In this document: one piece after another, positions 30,315 through 39,686 of the stretch
How the letters are laid out: every line of letters starts with the position of its first letter
Numbering within the stretch: position 1 is the first letter of the stretch
NCBI GenBank assembly: GCA_001931905.2
Contig: MSJI02000956.1
Span: 1 to 40,400, forward strand
Source: Cladosporium sp. IMV 00045
Taxonomy: Eukaryota > Ascomycota > Dothideomycetes > Cladosporiales > Cladosporiaceae
DNA: 40,400 nucleotides
Reading direction: 5' to 3'
Made by a program: the position numbers and the translations under genes
Notes under the pieces: generated by a model
Told to the model about the DNA's origin: nothing
Seen by the model: the letters and a program-made list of their open reading frames with translations, nothing else
The model's database searches: none

Positions 30315-33300
30315 TAAACCCTACTAATAGAAGCGATTACTAGGAGTTTAGTTCGATATAAGCTTTAGTATTATTATTAGATACTAAAGTTCTCTATATA
30401 CCTTTTACTATTAATAATATTAAGACGAACGTAATAATCGACTCCGGCGCTAATAGATATTTTATTTCGGAGTAGTTTATTAAGAAATATAGGATCGTAA
30501 CCTAAAGGAAAACGATCGGGTACTAGCTATAAGCCGTAGATAGCTTAATACTACCCGATATTACTCGTAAGATAGTTACGATACGAATAGGTTATTAATA
30601 GTACCTCGAGGATACTTCTCTAGATATCGTACCTATAGCTAGATATAATATCGTCCTAAGAATAACTTAGTTAAGCCTATATAATCTAATAATAGATTAG
30701 ATACGAAGAGTACTTAAGTTCGAGAAGTACGATTACGTTACTCGCGCTTACTCTACGCTCCGATAGTAGATAGAGGTAGATAAGACTAGAGAATATAATA
30801 ATATTAGAAGATACGCCTAGTCGAAAGAGAAGACTATAGAAGTACTTCTAACTCTAATAGATACCGATTCGGGTTAATTAGGTTAAGAAGAAGTTAGGAG
30901 TAGCGATAGAACTAACGTACTATTAGGATTACCTAAAGAGTATTATAAGTAGAAACGACTCTTTAAAGAGGAAAAGAAGCTAGACGCTCTCTCTAAGTAT
31001 TAACTATAGGATTATAAAATTAACCTAGAACCCGGTAAAGAGCTACTATAGGGACCTATCTATCTATAATTAGAAGAAGAGCTTAAAACTACTAGGGAAT
31101 AGTTAGTAGAAAAAGAAGCTAAAAGCTAGATCCGGAAATTAAAATTACTAGTAGGCTCGCTAATAATATTCGTTCCGAAACTAAATAGGAAGAAAAGAAT
31201 AGTATAAGACTTTCGTAAACTTAACGATATTACTATTAAGAATCGGTATCTACTACTAAATATCGAAGAAGTACGCGATAGGCTTACCGGAGCTAACTAG
31301 TTTACTAAAATCGACCTACGAGACGTATTCTACTATATCCGAATAGTAGAAGGAGAAAAATAGAAGACCGTATTCCGAACTCGCTACGGACTTTATAAGT
31401 TTAGAGTTATACTAATAGGACTAATAAATGTACCTACTATATACTAATAAATAATTAATAATACCTTAAGAGAATTCCTCGATATTACGGTTATCGCGTA
31501 TATCGATAATATACTAATTTATACTAAGGGATCTCTCTAGGAATATATTAAAGATATATAAGTAGTATTCGATAAGCTTAGTTAAACTACGTTTAAGATA
31601 GTACTAGAGAAATACGAATTCTACGAGAAATCTATTAGGTTTCTTAGCTTTATTATTAGTATAGATAGAGTAAAGATCGATCTAGAGAAAACTAAATCTA
31701 TCGAGAAGTAGCTAACGCTAAAGACGGTTAAAGATATATAATCCTTCTTAGGGCTAGCTAACTATAATCGAAAGTTTATTAAGGACTACTTAAAGATCGT
31801 AATACTTTTAACGAAACTTACTAAGAAAGATATACTATTTAGATAGGCTAAAGACTAGGAAGAGGCATTCTAATAGCTTAAAACGTTATACGCTATAGTA
31901 CTAATACTACGTATATTCGATACTAAGATACTAATCTAAATTAAAACCGATACTTTAGATCTAGTAATAGGAGTATACCTAACCTAAGAATACCTTAGGT
32001 AGAGATATCTATTAGCCTATTACTTAAGGAAAATAATACCCGCGGAATAGAACTACGATATCTATAATAAGGAACTACTAGCCGTAGTTACTACGCTATA
32101 ATACTAGTAGGTATATACGGAAGGAGTACTAGGAATAGTTTTAATCCTATTAGATTATAAGAATCTAACTACTTTTACGATAACTAAATAGTTAAACCGA
32201 AAGTAGGTTAGATAGGCTAAACTCCTTAGATAATATAACTTCCGAATCTAATATACGCTAGGACGCGATAATAGCCGAGCTAATATACTTAGTAGGCTAA
32301 GCGACTATATAGAAAGGAAGGAAGTAGTTAAGTATAGTATTCTTAAACTTAACCCTAATAGGAGCCTTAGTACTAACGTTAAGGAATTTAGGAATATCCT
32401 ACGAATCCTCTACGATATAGATAAAGAATTTCCTATTATATAGGGAAAATTCAATATTTAACTAGGATAAGAATAAGAATATATTCGCTAATATTATAAC
32501 GATCCTATAAGAAGATACTCTAGAATCGCTAAAATAGTTAAACTTATCTAACGATACTTCGTATTTCTACGAATACGATAAAAGGTTATAACGTATATTA
32601 AGTAATATATAGAATATTAAACGAATAAAGTAGAACGATATACTAAATACGGTTATATTTAGCTTATTAACCTACTAGAAAACCCTAGGACGAGATTACT
32701 ATAGACTTTATTACTAAGCTACTAGGATCTATTAAAGAACCTATAGGAAATAAGTACGATTCTATATTCGTTATAGTAGATAAGCTTATAAAATATACCT
32801 ACTTTATACTATATAACGAGGAGTATACCGTATAATCCCTCGTATAAGTTTTTATCGATAGGATTATCCGATAATATAGTATACCTAAGGTTATTATTAG
32901 TAATAGAGATAGGCTCTTTATATTAGTATTCTAGAAAATACTAGTCGTAATACTAGGTATTAGGCTTAAACTTTCTACTACCTTCTATCTATAAATAGAT
33001 AGCTAGATAGAAAGAATAAACTAGATACTAGAAGTATATCTACGATACTATACTAACTATACTTAAAATAACTAGGTTACGCTATTACTAATAGCGTAAC
33101 TTACGCTTAATAATACTATATCTACGATAATTAGGATATTACTATTTTACGCTAATTTCGGTAAAGATCCTAATCTATTTATAGTACCTTATAATAGCCT
33201 AGAACTTAATCCTATAATAATCGTAGTAAAATAACTTAAGGATATTTATAGTATCTATAATAACTAGATTAAGATCTTATAGAAAAAGATAGTAGAATAT

Positions 33301-33720
33301 TTATATAATAAAAGAAAAATAGTACCTTAGCTTAAGAAAGAGGATAAGATATATCTCTTAATAAAAAATCTTAAGACTAAGAGACCTACTAAAAAACTAG
33401 ATTAAGTTAAAGTTAGTCTATTTCTTATTAAGGAATAGAAGAGTCCTTAGAACTACTAACTTAAGCTACTTAAGGATACTAGAATCTACCCTATATTCTA
33501 TATATCCTTATTAGAACTAGCTAACTCTAATACTCCGCTATAGATAACCTTCTACTACTAGGAATAAAAGAGTACTTAGTACGATATAGAAAAAATCCTA
33601 CTATAGGATTCTAAGAAATATCTTATTAAATAGAAAGGGTACCTAAGCTCGGAGAGTACTTAGGAACTACCTAAAAATCTTATCTACTACCTTACGTTAC
33701 TCTAGGAATTCTATAAACCT
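30305..33720 (+). pseudogene. pol: Retrotransposon pol remnant: protease, RT, RNase H, integrase, chromodomain
   Basis: Protease: IIDSGAN at 30437-30454. Reverse transcriptase: about 31140-31720, with the catalytic box now YIDN at 31499-31510 (GAT after T became AAT). RNase H: around 31946, TDT-LDL-VIG. Integrase: from about 32600, with ISNRDRLF at about 32896 (Asp of SDRD changed to Asn) and IDS-stop-IERIN at about 32999. Chromodomain: 33580-33710, YDIEKILL then IK-stop-KGYLSSEST, the WKGY...EST pattern with Trp turned into stop. The frame is constant from protease through RNase H, then shifts by one base in the A-run at 32679-32682, a 1-nt loss before the integrase core. The many TAG/TAA and the frameshift make it dead. 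Confidence 0.92.
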
Positions 33721-33907
33721 AAAAACGAGGAATAGAAACTTTTAATACGACTAAAAGTACTAGAATACGAAGTCGCTCCTTTCCGACTAGATATTTTAAG
33801 CTAAGCTAAGTTTACGGTATAGCTAAAGAAAAGAGCTAAGAAAGAACGTTAGTAATAAAGGAAGTATAGAAAGTAAGGCTATACTTACTAGAGACTCGGC
33901 GGTAGTC

Positions 33908-34380
33908 TTAACTACTAGTAGATACCGCTAGGAGATCTAAAAGGCCGGCGATAGCGTTATCTAGGAAACTAAGAGAAGACTATACTACTAGAGATATAAA
34001 GACTCTAGAATCTACTATAGGATAAGTAGTATCTAGCTTACTAGCCTCCTCTATCTCGTTAGCGAGATATAGAGCTTTCTTACGAGCCCTCTCCTCGGCC
34101 TAATAAAGGATCTTCTTATTACGAATTAAACGAGCTATTATCCTAGTAAGCTCCTTCTCGTCCTCGTCTACCTTCTTCTAGTACTCCTCTCTAGTCTTAT
34201 CTAGAGAATCCTAGGATATATTTACGTAGGCGCGCCTAAGGCGGACGTACTTAGAATACTTTAACTTTCCCTCTATTACGATATAGGTAGATCTAGAAGT
34301 AAAATAGCGATTATAGGGTAGAGCGATAGAGCGACTATTACGTTATATTTCGGAAGTAAGACGAAAGCGGTTCTTACTTT
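33908..34380 (-). pseudogene. Antisense accessory frame: C-x2-C-x6-C-like motif plus coiled coil
   Basis: On the strand opposite to pol, between the chromodomain and the 3' LTR, about 155 codons form one coherent frame with stops only where CpA/TpG mutation explains them. The order is a basic N-terminal part, then KLKYSKYVRLRRAYVNIS, where three Tyr have the spacing of a C-x2-C-x6-C cluster (TGC/TGT turn into TAC/TAT). A long charged helix follows (DKTREEY, KKVDEDEKELTRIIARLIR, AEERARKKALYLANEIEEA), with heptad-like character. From memory, similar Cys-rich plus coiled-coil hypothetical proteins are common in fungal genomes next to Gypsy elements; I cannot verify that here. No function can be assigned. 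Confidence 0.6.
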
Positions 34381-34467
34381 ATAAGGAAGATATAGTTACT
34401 TATAGAACTACGAAAGTATAAGAAACGACTAAGCTTATAATAGTAGCGTTAGAGACGACGCTAGACT

Positions 34468-34480
34468 AGGAAGGGAATAG
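34468..34480 (+). other. Polypurine tract before the 3' LTR
   Basis: AGGAAGGGAATAG abuts the first base of the 3' LTR, the expected location of the plus-strand primer. The final TAG is probably partly RIP-altered. Confidence 0.6.
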
Positions 34481-34910
34481 TATTACGAACCGATAATAAT
34501 AATTAGAGGATCCTTAACGATACTCCCTACGCTTACTCGCTTACGAGTAAGCTTACTAGGTAGCTAACTTAGCGGTAGAGAAGTTACGTAAGTTACGTAA
34601 CCCTTACGACCTTACTCGTAAGATTAGTAAGCACTTACCTTTCTCGTAAGTAAGAAAGTAAGCGCTTATAGGAACTTAAGTAAGAAGAATAAATCTCCTA
34701 GGTATATAGGAATATAGGATATCTTTAATATCGTATATTTAACTTATTATTTATAGTAACTATAAGGTTTTAATCGATACCGAATTATTGTCTCTATACT
34801 ACTTTATACTTCTATACTACGTACCCTCTCTACCGAGCCTAAACTAGACTTCTTAGTTACTTGTCTTCGTATACGTAACGGTAGTTACTTAGGATATAAA
34901 GATCCTAATA
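34481..34910 (+). repeat. 3' LTR (430 bp)
   Basis: It starts TATTACG (RIP-changed from TGTTACG) and ends CCTAATA. It is gap-free against the 5' LTR with about 36 transitions and no transversion. Its outer right end keeps CG and TG where the 5' copy has TA (for example at 34834, 34862 and 34879). Confidence 0.95.
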
Positions 34911-34915
34911 AGTCG
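34911..34915. repeat. Target-site duplication AGTCG, right copy
   Basis: Exact copy of the 5 bp at 27480-27484. Normal CpA/TpG composition returns immediately after it. Confidence 0.9.
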
Positions 34916-35092
34916 TAGGTCATTCGAGCTAGCGGTGGTAGACTGCCCCTAGCATGCGTAGCCAGTACACACCAGAAATTACCTCCCATAGTTCGATGGC
35001 GGAGCGTCGACAATAAGGAGAAATGATAGCAATCATCAATCTGCCTCACTACTGGTGTAAGAATTGCTGTGCTGTTCGCTGATCTTGTTCGG

Positions 35093-35125
35093 CCCCGCAA
35101 CGTCCTCCACCGGGAGGCTGCGGGG
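35093..35125. promoter_or_regulatory. Pair of inverted CreA-type cores (CCCCGC ... GCGGGG)
   Basis: CCCCGC at 35093-35098 and GCGGGG at 35120-35125 match SYGGRG on opposite strands, about 370-395 bp before the GH2 ATG. Closely spaced paired sites are what CreA targets usually need. This is motif-based inference. Confidence 0.45.
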
Positions 35126-35377
35126 ATTTCTTGGTCAGTAGAACTAAAGCCTTGGCAACTTTGGTCCACGGTGTGCATACAACCGATTCTATAACCGATT
35201 CTCCTCAGGTACGCCTTGGCAGAGACTGGCAATAGCACTAGCTACTGTACCCCTCGAGACCAGAACCATTGGATACCTCATGTGGTCCCGATGGGCCAGC
35301 GACGTAGGCACGGATTGGGCGATACGCGGCTGAATGCGTACAATTCAAAGAGGGAAGGTGCATTCAAGGATGTACAG

Positions 35378-35386
35378 TATATATAT
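35378..35386 (+). promoter_or_regulatory. TATA box (TATATATAT) of the GH2 gene
   Basis: Lies 104 nt before the ATG at 35490, a typical distance for a fungal promoter. Confidence 0.5.
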
Positions 35387-35489
35387 CACATCTGGAGGCC
35401 TCGAATTCGATGAGCTCGTCTCGTAGCACTAAAACTTTTGGCAAGTGCTGAAGACGATATCTGGCTTTGTGCGCCAGAGGAACAACACC

Positions 35490-38120
35490 ATGCAACTTCT
35501 TTACCTGGCTCTTACTGCCCTCTTGTCCAATCCGCCACCCAGCCATGCTCTTGCCCTCCGTCGGCAGGACAATGAGACCTCGGTCGTCCCTGGGCGCGAC
35601 CGGGCCAAGATCAATGATGGCTGGCGCTTCCACCGCTTCGAGGAGAACCCAGATGGGCTGAGTTACAACATGTTGAAGCCGTGGGTCATGCCGGCCGCTA
35701 ACAACTTCATCAAGGATTCGGCAAAGCATGCCGAGCGCCCTGAGGAGAACGGTCCTAGCAACATCACATTCGCGCAAGCTGGCTTCAATGATGGCGCGTG
35801 GGAGGAGCTCGACCTACCGCATGACTGGGCTATCGGAGGGCCTTTCTACCAGGGTGACGACTCGCCTGTGTCCGGGGGGATGGGCAGGCTCCCGAGCCAT
35901 GGTGTCGGCTGGTACCGCCGGCAGATTCACATCGAGGAGGCTGAGAAGGCCAAGTCCATCTATCTTGATGTTGAAGGCGCCATGTCGAACGCCACCGTCT
36001 GGCTCAACGGTGTCATTGTAGGCGGCTGGCCGTATGGTTACGCCTCTTTCCGCCTAGACCTGACGCCATATCTGGAGTCCGGCGACAACCAGCTTGCCAT
36101 TCGCCTGGACCAGAGTCTCGAAAACTCACGCTGGTACCCCGGTGGCGGCATCTACCGCGACCTGTGGCTTACCAAAGTCGACCGAATTCACGTCGGCCAG
36201 TCCGGTACCTTCATCACGGCAAAGAATATCTCTGACGTTGAGGCCACCCTCGACCTCGTCGTTCAAGTCGAGAATTCCGCTAGGTCTGAGTCCAATGATA
36301 CGACCGAGGTGCGCGTGGAGACAGAGGTGTTTGAGTATGATGCTGAGGGTGAAGTACTTCGGACCAAGGTTGCGGAATTTCCCAGCAAGACTGTCACAGT
36401 CGCGGCCGGGGCTATCCAGTCTTTGGAAGTGTCTACTAACGTAGAAGACCCGAAGTTATGGGGTCCTGTTCCGGAGCAAGTGCCGAACCTGTACATTGCT
36501 GTCACTCGTCTATTTGCCGACGACAAGGAAATTGACTCCTACAATACTACTTTTGGCATTCGCACCGTCGAGTACAATGGCGACGGGCTATACATCAACG
36601 GGGAGAGAATCTACATCCAGGGCGTGTGCCAGCACCATGATCTAGGCTCCCTGGGTGCCGCTTTCAACATCCATGCGGCTGAGCGGCAATTGCAAATGCT
36701 TCAAGAGATGGGCTCCAACTCCGTTAGGACATCGCACAATGTGCCTGATCAGAGCCTTCTTCGCCTCGCTGACAAGATGGGCATCCTAATCATGGACGAA
36801 ATCTTCGACACCTGGTATTACGAAAAGACGCCCAACGACTTTCACTCCATCTTCCCGGACTGGTCCGAGCCGGACTTGCGGTCATTCATCCGCCGCGATC
36901 GCAACCACCCGTCTGTCTGGGCATGGGGCTATGGAAACGAGGTGCAGGAGCAGGGCGAGGAGGGCGGCGAGCAGGTGGCTAAACGCCTCCAGGATATTGT
37001 GCACGAGGAAGATAGCACGCGGCTCGGGGCGCTGGGCATGAATAACGCCGCGGCCGATACGCCTTTCATTCCAGTCGTCGATCTTATCGGCCTCAACTAC
37101 CAGGGCGAGGGCAAGGGCTACGGCGAGCCGACATTCCAGCAGTTCAAGGACGCCTTCCCGGACAAGATGATCTTCAGCTCCGAGAGCTCGTCGGTCGTCA
37201 GCTCGCGTGGCACATACCTGTTTCCCGTGACGCCCAACAACACTGCCATCGTCAACGCAAACGGGACGGGCGCAGATAACACGACGCAGCGCGTTAATTC
37301 GTACGAGCTGTATGCAGTCGAGTGGGGCGCCTCGCCCGACAAGGTCTTCGCCGGCCAGGACGCTTACCCCTATGTAGCGGGCGAGTATGTCTGGACGGGG
37401 TGGGATTATATCGGCGAGCCAACGCCGTACCTCTCGTCGCGAAGCAGCTACTTTGGCATCATCGACCTTGCGGGCTTCGAGAAGGACCGCTTCTACCTCT
37501 ACCAGGCGCGGTGGAACCCCGAGGTGCGCATGGCTCACATCCTTCCTCACTGGAATTGGCCCGACCGTGTGGGTGAGGTGACACCCGTACATGTCTTCTC
37601 GTCAGCGGATACCGCAGAGCTGTTCGTCAATGGGATCTCGCAAGGGAAGCGCGAGCGTGGTGAGCTGGAGTATCGTTTCCGGTGGGACGATGTCAAGTAC
37701 GAGGCAGGCGAGGTGCGTGTCGTGACGTACAAGGACGGCGAGGAGTGGGCGGAGGAGACAATCCGGACTACAGGTGAAGCTACCCATCTGAACGTGACAA
37801 CGTACCAGAACCGCAATGCTGTGAACGCCGACGGGTCAGACCTGATCTTCGTCGCTGTCTCCGTCGTGGACGAGAAGGGCGATGTGGTGCCGGATGCGGA
37901 GGATTCTGTTCGCTTCTCCATTGACGGTCCTGGTGAGATCCTCACTACAGACAACGGCGACCAGACAGACTTTGTACCTTTCCCTGAGACAGAGCGAAAG
38001 GCGTTCAGTGGAAAAGTCCTCGCAATTGTCCGAGCCGAAAAAGGCGCATCTGGAGAGTTTACAGTGAAAGCTGAAGCGGATGGAGTCGAGGCAGGCGAGA
38101 TTGCAATATCGCTACAGTAA
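35490..38120 (+). CDS. Secreted glycoside hydrolase family 2 beta-galactosidase-like enzyme
   Basis: Retaining exo-glycosidase of family GH2, 876 aa in one exon, probably removing beta-galactosyl or related residues outside the cell. ATG 35490 opens a signal peptide, MQLLYLALTALLSNPPPSHA; the frame upstream lacks an ATG. Domains in order: sugar-binding jelly roll (about 40-230, with DLPHDWAIGGPF and RWYPGGGIYRDLWL), immunoglobulin-like sandwich (about 235-358), and TIM barrel (about 360-670). RRDRNHPSVWAWGYGNEV carries the acid/base Glu484, and FSSESS the nucleophile Glu565. Then follow a DUF4982-like domain (about 690-760) and a final Ig-like domain (about 765-870). The DUF4982-type layout resembles GalB-like enzymes more than E. 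coli LacZ. Several N-glycosylation sequons are present. Third codon positions are rich in G/C. It is intact although wedged between two RIP-destroyed blocks; the right one starts about 40 bp after the stop. Confidence 0.9.
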   Translation: MQLLYLALTALLSNPPPSHALALRRQDNETSVVPGRDRAKINDGWRFHRFEENPDGLSYNMLKPWVMPAANNFIKDSAKHAERPEENGPSNITFAQAGFNDGAWEELDLPHDWAIGGPFYQGDDSPVSGGMGRLPSHGVGWYRRQIHIEEAEKAKSIYLDVEGAMSNATVWLNGVIVGGWPYGYASFRLDLTPYLESGDNQLAIRLDQSLENSRWYPGGGIYRDLWLTKVDRIHVGQSGTFITAKNISDVEATLDLVVQVENSARSESNDTTEVRVETEVFEYDAEGEVLRTKVAEFPSKTVTVAAGAIQSLEVSTNVEDPKLWGPVPEQVPNLYIAVTRLFADDKEIDSYNTTFGIRTVEYNGDGLYINGERIYIQGVCQHHDLGSLGAAFNIHAAERQLQMLQEMGSNSVRTSHNVPDQSLLRLADKMGILIMDEIFDTWYYEKTPNDFHSIFPDWSEPDLRSFIRRDRNHPSVWAWGYGNEVQEQGEEGGEQVAKRLQDIVHEEDSTRLGALGMNNAAADTPFIPVVDLIGLNYQGEGKGYGEPTFQQFKDAFPDKMIFSSESSSVVSSRGTYLFPVTPNNTAIVNANGTGADNTTQRVNSYELYAVEWGASPDKVFAGQDAYPYVAGEYVWTGWDYIGEPTPYLSSRSSYFGIIDLAGFEKDRFYLYQARWNPEVRMAHILPHWNWPDRVGEVTPVHVFSSADTAELFVNGISQGKRERGELEYRFRWDDVKYEAGEVRVVTYKDGEEWAEETIRTTGEATHLNVTTYQNRNAVNADGSDLIFVAVSVVDEKGDVVPDAEDSVRFSIDGPGEILTTDNGDQTDFVPFPETERKAFSGKVLAIVRAEKGASGEFTVKAEADGVEAGEIAISLQ

Positions 38121-38662
38121 TCTCGACAATCTACTTCATTATTACGAACATACGCAGAACTACTCTAGACTATAGCTAAGCTAGGGATTATAGCTAATAG
38201 TTAGCGCTTAGACTCTAGTTATAGTCTATCTATCCTCCTAGGGTTAGAGGTAAATATACGATTTATATTTTATTTTACTAAGCTATTATATATAACTAGT
38301 AAAGCTCTATTATTTTATACCTTTTTAATATTTATATTAGATCTAGTCGTTACGTATATCGTTATTAAAATTATCGACTTTTATAGAATTACGAAGCGGA
38401 GCGTTATAATTCGAGGCCGGAATAGGAAATCCCTACTAAGAGCGTTATAATTCCCTACTAAAAAAGGGAGTCGCTTCGAGGTAGAACTATAATAGTTTTA
38501 TAAGTAACTATAATATATTCTAGCTAAACCTTATACTAAAGCGCCTATTATAATAAAAAGATAGTACCTAAACGTAGCTAGCTAGTCTTTAATAATAGTA
38601 GAGATACTACTATTAACGTTATAGTAAGAGAGTTTAGATAGTATAGGAGTTTAGATAGAATT

Positions 38663-39050
38663 CTAACCTCTCTACTTCGGATTTAATCTCTTACTAGCTA
38701 CGATAATATAATTACTCTCGCTTTTAGATATACTACTCTTAATACTTTTATCTTTCTTATCCTTAATTTTAGGAGTTATAGCTTTCGCTATTCGCTTCTT
38801 TTTCGACTTTCTTTTCGATACTTCTACTTCTACTTTCTCGACTACCTCGAGGATTTCCTTTATATTAAAAACGAACTTCCCTTTTATTACTACGCGCTTC
38901 CCTTTCTTATATTCCTTATATACCTATAATAGCTCCTAAGCCTTAGATAGCTTTTTCTATAAAAAGGTATTCTTAGAAGATATCTTTTTAAAAGCTACTC
39001 CTAATCGCTCGATATATCGCTTTATAAGAGTCTATCTAAAATACCTAATA
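38663..39050 (-). pseudogene. Probable pogo/Fot1-like DDE transposase C-terminal tail remnant
   Basis: On the minus strand a frame of about 125 codons reads a Leu/Lys-rich helix (LSKA, ELL, VYKEYKKGKRVVIKGKFVF), then an acidic EILEVVEKVEVEV stretch and a very basic SKRKSKKKRIAKA tail. Stops occur only as TAG where Gln or Trp would fit. The KKGKR-KGKF block followed by basic tails is what I associate with the C-terminal part of fungal pogo/Fot-type DDE transposases. The catalytic domain that should precede it is not visible upstream at 39050-39680, so this would be a fragment. Identification is from memory and moderate at best. Confidence 0.4.
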
Positions 39051-39686
39051 GGTTATAGACCTATATATTATTTTCCGAATAAGTAATAAGATATATATAT
39101 CTATACGTATATATAATTCCGAGGCTATAGGGTATTACCTATATGTTATATACTAATATATAACCTTCCTACGGTCGCGATCGTTTAAAAAAAATACTAG
39201 AGTATCCGCGTTAGTAATAAATATCGATATAAATTATTCTAGGATTTTAGCGGCGACGCTACGGCGATAATAAATTCGTAAGTAAAGCCGTTAACGCTCG
39301 ATAAAGTCCCGCTACGAAAGCCCCGTAAGCTAGACTCGTAAGCTTAGGGTTAGTATTAAGGTTAAGCTATATATAGGAATCTATCGATAGATATTACGAC
39401 GAGAATACGAGAAGCAAAAATTAAGACTAAGGGTAATAAATATATTAGGGGAAAAATATTATAGAGAGTTTCGAACGAAAAATTTAGATAGTATTAGCGG
39501 ATCGGTAGTAGATTATAAGTCTAAGGGTAAACGTAACGTGCGATGAAATCGTAAAGTAACTAAACGATAAATATCGCGGAATATTAATACCGATTAGAAA
39601 ATAAATAGATAAGTAAAGGATAAATAAATAGATTTAACGGAGTAGGAAAGAATACTAACTCGTACGAGTAAAGATAAATATAAAAC

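Larger units (their letters stand above)
27485..34910 (+). mobile_element. Complete Ty3/Gypsy chromovirus LTR retrotransposon, RIP-inactivated (7,426 bp)
   Basis: The element has two LTRs of identical length (430 bp) and a perfect 5-bp target duplication. Between them lie recognisable gag (with zinc-knuckle position), aspartic protease, reverse transcriptase, RNase H, integrase and chromodomain in Ty3/Gypsy order, all riddled with TAG/TAA. CpA and TpG are almost absent from about 27660 to 34790, so ATG and TGA cannot occur and every Gln and Trp codon tends to be a stop: the signature of RIP at CpA. CpG is retained. The C-terminal chromodomain places it among chromoviruses (Tf1/sushi-like and relatives). 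An extra antisense frame lies between the chromodomain and the 3' LTR. The element sits between the Erg26-like pseudogene and the GH2 gene and is certainly non-autonomous now. Confidence 0.96.
34916..35489. other. GH2 upstream region
   Basis: A 570-bp island of normal composition between the retrotransposon and the beta-galactosidase. It carries two CreA-like cores and a TATA box. The minus-strand frame at 34885-35238 is not supported as a gene. Confidence 0.5.

Noticed and set aside
34885..35238. Minus-strand open frame overlapping the end of the 3' LTR
   Set aside because: It starts in the GH2 upstream region, runs into LTR sequence and matches no family; composition is not gene-like.
38160..38260. 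Hairpin GACTATAGCTAA...TTATAGTC as a transposon terminal inverted repeat
   Set aside because: AT-rich RIP sequence makes short palindromes common and no partner repeat is seen at another boundary.
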